Source of the DNA: Spirochaetaceae bacterium | Lineage (GTDB): Bacteria > Spirochaetota > Spirochaetia > DSM-2461 | Reading direction: 5' to 3' | Assembly (NCBI GenBank): GCA_003246505.1 | Contig: QKAI01000260.1 | Coordinates: 1-9,880 of the forward strand | DNA: 9,880 nucleotides | In this document: piece by piece, positions 5,827-9,880 of the stretch | Numbering within the stretch: the stretch's first letter is position 1 | Layout: every line of letters starts with the position of its first letter | Made by a program: the position numbers and the translations under genes | The notes under the pieces: generated by a model | Seen by the model: the letters and a program-made list of their open reading frames with translations, nothing else | The model's database searches: none | Told to the model about the DNA's origin: nothing

Positions 5827-6813
5827 ATGACCCGACTTGACCGGCTCGCGGAATTGCTAAAGGATGCCCCGGACGAAGTGTTCATTCAGCCCCACAACGT
5901 TCCCGATCCGGACGCCATCGCCTCCTGCTTCGGCCTCCAGTATCTCCTGGGGAAAAGGGGCATCGAAAGCCTCATCGTCTATGAGAACGAAGTGGAAAAG
6001 GCCAACTCCCTCAAGATGCTGGAGCTGTTCGGGATAATCATGAGTCCGGCCTCCCAGGTCGCCACCATGGGGGAGGAGGACTGGACGGTTCTGGTGGACG
6101 TGCAGAAGCACAACGCCAATCTCACCGATCTGATCACCGACGAGGTGGCCTGCATCGATCACCACGAGCTGAGCGGCAGGGAGAGCGGCTGCCGCTTCCT
6201 TGACCTGCGCCCGGAAGTGGGAGCCTGCTCCAGCATCGTGGCGGAGTATTTCATCGAGAACGGCATAGAGTTCCCCCGCAAGGTGGCCACCGCCCTGCTC
6301 TACGGCATCTTCATGGATACGGCGGATCTCTCCCGGGGCGTGTCGGATCTGGATATCAACATGTTCTACCATCTTTACCGCCTCTCGGACATCTCCCTCA
6401 TCACCGAGCTCAAGGGGAACCAGATCAGCCAGGCGGACCTTCTGGATTATGCGAAGGCCTTCCAGTCCGTGGAGATTTACGGGGAGATCGGATTCCTCTA
6501 TCTGGACAACTGCAACGACTCCCTCCTGGGATCGGCGGGGGATCTGGTCCTTTCCATCTCCGGGGTGAACGTTGTCGTGGCCTACTCCCCCCGGCCGGAG
6601 GGGATCAAGTTCTCCCTCCGCAGCATCAACCCCCGCATCGGAGCGGACAGAATGGTTCGCTTTCTTCTCAAGGACCGCGGTTTCGGGGGAGGGCACCGGT
6701 CCATGGCGGGGGGATTCCTGCCCCGGGAGAATCTCCAGGAGGACCGGAGCGTCCATACCCTCATACGGCACCGGGCCATCAGTTTCCTGGAAGGGGAAAT
6801 CGTTAAGGTTTAA
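5827..6813 (+). CDS. DHH/DHHA1-family phosphoesterase (NrnA-like)
   Basis: Predicted cytoplasmic Mn2+-dependent phosphoesterase of 328 residues, the usual length for stand-alone NrnA-type proteins (about 310-340). The DHH domain carries motif I HNVPDPDAIAS (His23, Asp27, Asp29), motif II Asp91 in VLVDVQ, the name-giving Asp111-His112-His113, and Asp164 in GIFMDTADL. The DHHA1 domain follows (about 235-325) with the substrate-binding GFGGGHRSMAGG loop (285-296). All metal ligands are present. Known members hydrolyse short oligoribonucleotides, pAp, or pApA from cyclic di-AMP breakdown; which of these applies cannot be decided from sequence. No regulatory CBS, GGDEF or membrane domain is fused, unlike GdpP. 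The ATG at 5827 has a strong GGAGGAGG upstream. The gene appears monocistronic: own promoter in front, hairpin directly behind. Confidence 0.92.
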   Translation: MTRLDRLAELLKDAPDEVFIQPHNVPDPDAIASCFGLQYLLGKRGIESLIVYENEVEKANSLKMLELFGIIMSPASQVATMGEEDWTVLVDVQKHNANLTDLITDEVACIDHHELSGRESGCRFLDLRPEVGACSSIVAEYFIENGIEFPRKVATALLYGIFMDTADLSRGVSDLDINMFYHLYRLSDISLITELKGNQISQADLLDYAKAFQSVEIYGEIGFLYLDNCNDSLLGSAGDLVLSISGVNVVVAYSPRPEGIKFSLRSINPRIGADRMVRFLLKDRGFGGGHRSMAGGFLPRENLQEDRSVHTLIRHRAISFLEGEIVKV

Positions 6814-6817
6814 AAGC

Positions 6818-6850
6818 AGGGGCTGTCCCGGGTTTACCGGCGCAGCCCCT
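6818..6850 (-). terminator. Terminator hairpin between the DHH gene and a small minus-strand gene
   Basis: An 8-bp outer stem AGGGGCTG/CAGCCCCT (6818-6825 and 6843-6850) and a 4-bp inner stem CCGG/CCGG (6828-6831, 6837-6840) close a 5-nt loop. Read on the minus strand the hairpin is followed by GCTTTT, a short U-tract, so it best serves the minus-strand small gene. On the plus strand it begins 5 nt after the DHH stop but is followed by only TTCCTGT, so termination of the DHH transcript would be weaker. Confidence 0.6.
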
Positions 6851-6861
6851 TCCTGTCACAT
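6847..6861 (+). repeat. Imperfect 15-bp direct repeat, copy 1
   Basis: CCCTTCCTGTCACAT matches the copy at 7110-7124 (CCCATCCTGTCACAT) in 14 of 15 positions, with an unbroken 11-bp core. This copy covers the stop codon of the small minus-strand gene. Confidence 0.6.
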
Positions 6862-7032
6862 ATGTCTGAACCGCTGGGAATCAACATATTCGGCGGTATA
6901 CAGATCCGCCGATGAGTTGAAACTGCGGATCCCGAAGAGCCACCCCTTGGCCATCAGGCGGCAGAATTTTTGACATCCCCGATTATTTCGGGCAAGCCGG
7001 CTTTTGCAGATGCGGTCTATGAGCTTTTTCAT
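6856..7032 (-). CDS. Small basic protein of unknown function, 58 residues
   Basis: Not recognised. The product begins MKKLIDRICK and ends SQRFRHM. It is rich in Arg and Lys, has cysteines at 9, 20 and 24, no signal peptide and no clear membrane segment; a C-x3-C pair (20, 24) is too little to call a metal site. The case for a real gene is contextual: on the minus strand AAGGAGG lies 5 nt before the ATG, a better ribosome binding site than most genes here, and a hairpin with a short U-tract starts a few bases after the stop. It lies in a gap with no competing plus-strand gene and is divergent from the acetyltransferase gene, with an AT-rich region between them that could hold its promoter. The basic character would suit nucleic-acid or membrane contact, which is speculation. 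Confidence 0.55.
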   Translation of the reverse strand: MKKLIDRICKSRLARNNRGCQKFCRLMAKGWLFGIRSFNSSADLYTAEYVDSQRFRHM

Positions 7033-7262
7033 AGTGCCCTCCTTGGATTGAATAATCGTCCGCGGCTTTTCAAGGGTACCCCCTTTTCTTCAGCCCTATT
7101 GGATGATGGCCCATCCTGTCACATCGGTGAAAACGTTCCTAGTGAGTTTATTTTTATAATCGATTAATACACAAAAGTTGTTTCTTCATAAAAGATTATA
7201 ATTGTACTTTACCTATGTGTTTTTTCCGGATTAACCCTTATAATAGAAAAAGGAGGAATCCC
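7033..7262. other. AT-rich divergent intergenic region
   Basis: The stretch between the small minus-strand gene and the acetyltransferase start has no supported gene. It contains three TATAAT boxes on the plus strand (7155-7160, 7197-7202, 7239-7244), none with a convincing -35 at 16-18 bp; the one at 7197-7202 is best placed for the acetyltransferase gene. On the minus strand TATAAA overlapping 7153-7158 could serve the small gene, also without a good -35. The proximal part (7033-7110) is GC-richer and looks like leader sequence of the small gene. Confidence 0.5.
7110..7124 (+). repeat. Imperfect 15-bp direct repeat, copy 2
   Basis: CCCATCCTGTCACAT, same orientation as the copy at 6847-6861 and 263 bp away. 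The two copies bracket the small minus-strand gene and its leader. Confidence 0.6.
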
Positions 7263-8069
7263 ATGGAATATAAAATTGTATCCCCCGATGAAAATAACAG
7301 GGATAGGTTTTGTGTCTGCCTGGAGGATTGGTCCGCCGAGATGGCCGAAGCGGGGGACGGAAGAAGCCGCTGGTACGAACGGATGAAGGACCGGGGTCTG
7401 GGGGCTAAGATGGTGGAGGACGGGGACGGGACCCTGGCCGGCATGATCCAGTACCTGCCCGCCGACTATGCCCCCGTGAGCGGGGGGAACTACTACTTCA
7501 TCTACTGCATCTGGGTCCACGGGCACAGGCAGGGCATAGGCGACAGGAGGGGCCGGGGCATGGGGCAGGCCCTGCTGAGGGCGGCGGAGGAGGATGTCCG
7601 TTCCCGGGGCGCCTCGGGACTGGCCGCCTGGGGATTGTCCCTGCCCTTCTGGATGAGGGCTTCCTGGTTCCGGAAGCAGGGATACCGCACCGTGCAGAGG
7701 GAGGGGATGCGGGAGCTTCTCTGGAAGCCCTTCGCCGAGGGCGCCGAAGAGCCCCGGTGGCTCGAAAAGTCTCCTCTCCCCGAAGAGATGACCGGGACCG
7801 GCGGACCGGTGAGGATCCACTCCTTCGTAAACGGTATCTGCCCCGTCTCCAATCTGGCCAATGTCCGGGCTGCCGCGGTGGCTTCCCGGTGGGGCGACCG
7901 GGTGGAATTCGGAGAGACGGACACCCTGGAGCCGAAGATCCTCCGGCGATGGGGGAGGGACAACGCCCTTTACGTCAACGGCAGGGAGTTGACCATAGGC
8001 CCTCCGATCACGGAAAAAAAGATAGACCGGGCCGTCCGGAAGGAATTGAGGAAGAATAAACGGTTCTAA
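7263..8069 (+). CDS. GNAT acetyltransferase with C-terminal thioredoxin-like (YoaP-type) domain
   Basis: Predicted cytoplasmic N-acetyltransferase of 268 residues. The GNAT domain (about 1-155) has a central strand YYFIYCIWV (77-85), then the acetyl-CoA loop RRGRGMGQALL (95-105, R-x-x-G-x-G type), the helix LLRAAEEDV, and a late FRKQGYRTV segment (136-144) typical of the last strands. The C-terminal part (about 183-262) resembles the YoaP-like domain attached to some GNAT proteins, with a thioredoxin-like outline: strand VRIHSFV, Cys193-Pro-Val-Ser196, helix, strand RVEFGE, then NALYVNGREL and IGPP. Only one cysteine of a CxxC pair is present, giving a monothiol CPVS site. The ATG at 7263 is chosen because AGGAGG (7251-7256) lies 6 nt upstream; an in-frame ATG at 7215 has no such site and would add 16 atypical residues. 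The substrate is unknown. The MATE gene follows after 59 bp in the same direction. Confidence 0.85.
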   Translation: MEYKIVSPDENNRDRFCVCLEDWSAEMAEAGDGRSRWYERMKDRGLGAKMVEDGDGTLAGMIQYLPADYAPVSGGNYYFIYCIWVHGHRQGIGDRRGRGMGQALLRAAEEDVRSRGASGLAAWGLSLPFWMRASWFRKQGYRTVQREGMRELLWKPFAEGAEEPRWLEKSPLPEEMTGTGGPVRIHSFVNGICPVSNLANVRAAAVASRWGDRVEFGETDTLEPKILRRWGRDNALYVNGRELTIGPPITEKKIDRAVRKELRKNKRF

Positions 8070-8092
8070 GCAAAATATCCCGCCCTGTCCGC

Positions 8093-8121
8093 TGGACCTA
8101 TCGGGGAAAGGGGCTTAATAT
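8093..8121 (+). promoter_or_regulatory. Weak candidate promoter for the MATE transporter gene
   Basis: TGGACC (8093-8098, 4 of 6) and TAATAT (8116-8121, 4 of 6) are separated by 17 bp. It would place the start site almost at the ATG, so the MATE gene may instead be read through from the acetyltransferase gene; no terminator is visible between them. Confidence 0.25.
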
Positions 8122-8128
8122 ACCCCCT

Positions 8129-9511
8129 ATGACTGAAAAAATGGGGACCCTGAATCCTGTCCGGATCATCCGGGAGGACGCCGATTTCTTTAAGCCTCTC
8201 ATCTCCCTGGCCCTGCCCATCGCCCTGCAGAATCTGGTCGCCACGGCTTTGAACATGCTGGACACCTTCATGATCGGACAGCTGGGCGAAGAGGCTATCG
8301 CCGCGGTGGCCCTCTCCAACCAGATCTTTTTCCTGCAGATGCTGACCCTTTTCGGAATCTCCAGCGGATCCGCCGTTTTCACCTCCCAGTTCTGGGGAAA
8401 GAAGGATATGGTGGGGCTGCAGCAGACTGCGGGCATGGCCCTGATCCTCGGGGTCATTTCATCGGGCCTCTTCACTCTGGCGGCCCAGCTCTTCCCCGGG
8501 GAGATTCTCTCCCTCTTCTCGAAGGACAGGGAGGTGATACGCCTGGCCGTGCCCTATCTGCGCATCACTTCGGCCAGCTATATGTTCACCGCCGTCTCCA
8601 TCATCACCTCCGGCGTCCTGCGGACCACGGGCATCGCCAAGCTGCCCCTCTTCGTCTCCACCGGGGCCATCTCCCTGAACGCCCTGTTCAACTACCTGCT
8701 CATCTTCGGGAAGATGGGATTCCCCCGTTTGGGAACCTCCGGCGCGGCCATCGCCACCTCCCTGGCACGCATCATGGAAATGGCCGTCCTCCTGGCCCTC
8801 GTCTACAGCAGAAAGTATCCCGCCGCCTTCCACCCCCGGCAGATGGCGGGGATGACCGGGGTCTTCCTGAGGAAATATTTCCACCGCCTCTACCCGGTCC
8901 TTCTCAATGAGATAGGATGGTCGTCGGGCATGACCATGTTCACCCTGGTGTACGCCCGCATGGGAACGGACATCCTGGCGGGCTACAACATCACCAATAC
9001 GGTGGTGCAGTTCTCCTTCGTTTTCTTCATGGGCACAGGGAACGCCAGCGCGGTCGTGCTGGGCAATATGATCGGAAGGGGCTCCCCCCGGGAGGACCTC
9101 CAGCGGCGCAGCCGCAAGCTGCTCTACCTCTCCCCCCTCCTGGCCCTGGGCTTCACCGCCTTCGTCTTTCTCCTCGCCCCCTACGTGCCCCTCCTCTTCC
9201 GGGTCTCCCCGGACGTCCGCCGCCTGGTGACTTCCTTCATGATGATCGTCTGCCCAATCATCCTGGTCAAGGTGTCGAACATGCATATCATAGTGGGGAT
9301 ACTCCGGAGCGGGGGGGATACCCATGTCTGCGCCGCCCTGGAGCTGATACCCCTCTGGTTCATCGCCATCCCCGCCATGGCCGTGACCGGCCTGGTCCTC
9401 CACTGGAACCCCCTGCTCGTCTATCTGGTTTCCATGAGCGAGGAGTTTATGAAGTATATCCTGGGCTTGATCCGGGTTTTTTCGGGAAAGTGGATTCATA
9501 ATCTGACATAG
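8129..9511 (+). CDS. MATE-family efflux transporter
   Basis: Inner-membrane antiporter of 460 residues, the standard size, with about 12 hydrophobic segments spread from 24 to 445. Diagnostic features are the TM1 region ALPIALQNL with Pro30, followed by LDTFMIGQLG (44-53, Asp45), the loop SAVFTSQFWGKKD (81-93), the repeat-like GTSGAAIATSLAR in the middle, and the C-terminal E-x-M-x3-LGLIRVFSGKW segment shared by many MATE proteins. Members export cationic drugs or metabolites using Na+ or H+ gradients; sequence does not tell substrate or ion. No strong ribosome binding site precedes the ATG at 8129 (the nearest G-rich run ends 15 nt upstream), so a start at Met5 (8141) is possible. It lies downstream of the acetyltransferase gene and 11 bp before another membrane-protein gene, with which it is probably co-transcribed. 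Confidence 0.92.
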   Translation: MTEKMGTLNPVRIIREDADFFKPLISLALPIALQNLVATALNMLDTFMIGQLGEEAIAAVALSNQIFFLQMLTLFGISSGSAVFTSQFWGKKDMVGLQQTAGMALILGVISSGLFTLAAQLFPGEILSLFSKDREVIRLAVPYLRITSASYMFTAVSIITSGVLRTTGIAKLPLFVSTGAISLNALFNYLLIFGKMGFPRLGTSGAAIATSLARIMEMAVLLALVYSRKYPAAFHPRQMAGMTGVFLRKYFHRLYPVLLNEIGWSSGMTMFTLVYARMGTDILAGYNITNTVVQFSFVFFMGTGNASAVVLGNMIGRGSPREDLQRRSRKLLYLSPLLALGFTAFVFLLAPYVPLLFRVSPDVRRLVTSFMMIVCPIILVKVSNMHIIVGILRSGGDTHVCAALELIPLWFIAIPAMAVTGLVLHWNPLLVYLVSMSEEFMKYILGLIRVFSGKWIHNLT

Positions 9512-9522
9512 GGGAGGTCATT

Positions 9523-9880
9523 ATGAAAACGGACAGGGCGGTCTTGGGAATAATCGACGGGGCGTATTTGATGCTCCTCCTTCTCTTTCCCCTCCTCTCC
9601 CTCCTGCCTCCCCCCCTCTTCTTCAGCGAAGACGCCCGGCACAGCCTGATCCTGACCGGGGTGATAAATATAATCACCTTTCCCGTCTTTTACGGGCTGA
9701 AGCGCCTCCGCCGGGACAGCCCGGGGAGAGGGGAATTGAACCGGGGCATGGGACTCTTCATCCTTTATAATGCTATACCCCCCCTTTTTCTCATCTCTTC
9801 CCTCCCTTTCCGCCTTTTCTGTGCCATTATTATCATTCTCGTCTTCGCGGGTATCGCAAGGACGCCCGTTCCGCCCTGTC
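9523..9880 (+). CDS. Hydrophobic membrane protein, partial at window end
   Basis: An open frame starts at ATG 9523, 6 nt after GGGGAGG (9511-9517), and stays open to the last base (119 codons so far). The product begins MKTDRAVLGI and shows about four hydrophobic segments: roughly 14-34, 42-58, 76-95 and 96-112, with a positively charged loop KRLRRD (59-65) that would be cytoplasmic. No family is recognised from this fragment. The 11-bp gap after the MATE stop and the good ribosome binding site indicate an operon with the transporter. The same interval has a minus-strand open frame, but that is arginine-rich and has no supporting signals. Confidence 0.7.
   Translation, partial: MKTDRAVLGIIDGAYLMLLLLFPLLSLLPPPLFFSEDARHSLILTGVINIITFPVFYGLKRLRRDSPGRGELNRGMGLFILYNAIPPLFLISSLPFRLFCAIIIILVFAGIARTPVPPC

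Noticed and set aside
6970..7167. 65-residue plus-strand frame opposite the small minus-strand gene
   Set aside because: Starts with TTG, has no ribosome binding site, and overlaps the better-supported minus-strand gene.
7215..7262. Upstream ATG extending the acetyltransferase by 16 residues
   Set aside because: No ribosome binding site before 7215, whereas AGGAGG is ideally placed before 7263, and the extra residues do not fit a GNAT N-terminus.

Overview
This window is a GC-rich bacterial chromosome segment. Its genes are tightly packed, and its promoters stand out as short AT-rich islands. Orphan CheX, orphan thioredoxin, a DHH/DHHA1 phosphoesterase, a YoaP-like acetyltransferase and small low-complexity secreted proteins together suggest a free-living spirochaete (Spirochaetota). 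That placement is inference: no rRNA or other marker gene is present. I see no tRNA, rRNA, CRISPR array, insertion sequence or phage gene.

Region 1 (1-508): a strong sigma70-type promoter and a stand-alone thioredoxin gene.

Region 2 (509-3694): the most interesting part, a probable four-gene signalling cluster. A promoter overlaps an 11-bp-period direct repeat of the type bound by OmpR/PhoB-family regulators. Two homologous small secreted helical proteins follow; the first carries a Asp-Gln-rich tail and ends in an intrinsic terminator. Then come an OmpR-family response regulator and a membrane sensor histidine kinase. The last three genes are joined by two GTGA stop/start overlaps. The layout recalls systems in which a small periplasmic protein and its two-component system share regulation (cpxP-cpxRA, zraP-zraSR), but these secreted proteins belong to no family I can name.

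Region 3 (3695-5738): an orphan CheX-like CheY-P phosphatase with a possible motility-sigma (sigma28) promoter. It converges, with 3 bp between stops, on an exonuclease I (sbcB) gene on the minus strand.

Region 4 (5739-7262): divergent from sbcB, with its own promoter, a DHH/DHHA1 phosphoesterase (NrnA-like). Next is a 449-bp stretch with no plus-strand gene. It holds an unrecognised 58-codon gene on the minus strand with a near-ideal ribosome binding site and a terminator hairpin, bracketed by an imperfect 15-bp direct repeat.

Region 5 (7263-9880): a GNAT acetyltransferase with a C-terminal thioredoxin-like (YoaP-type) domain, a MATE-family efflux transporter, and, 11 bp after it, the start of a hydrophobic membrane protein that runs off the window.
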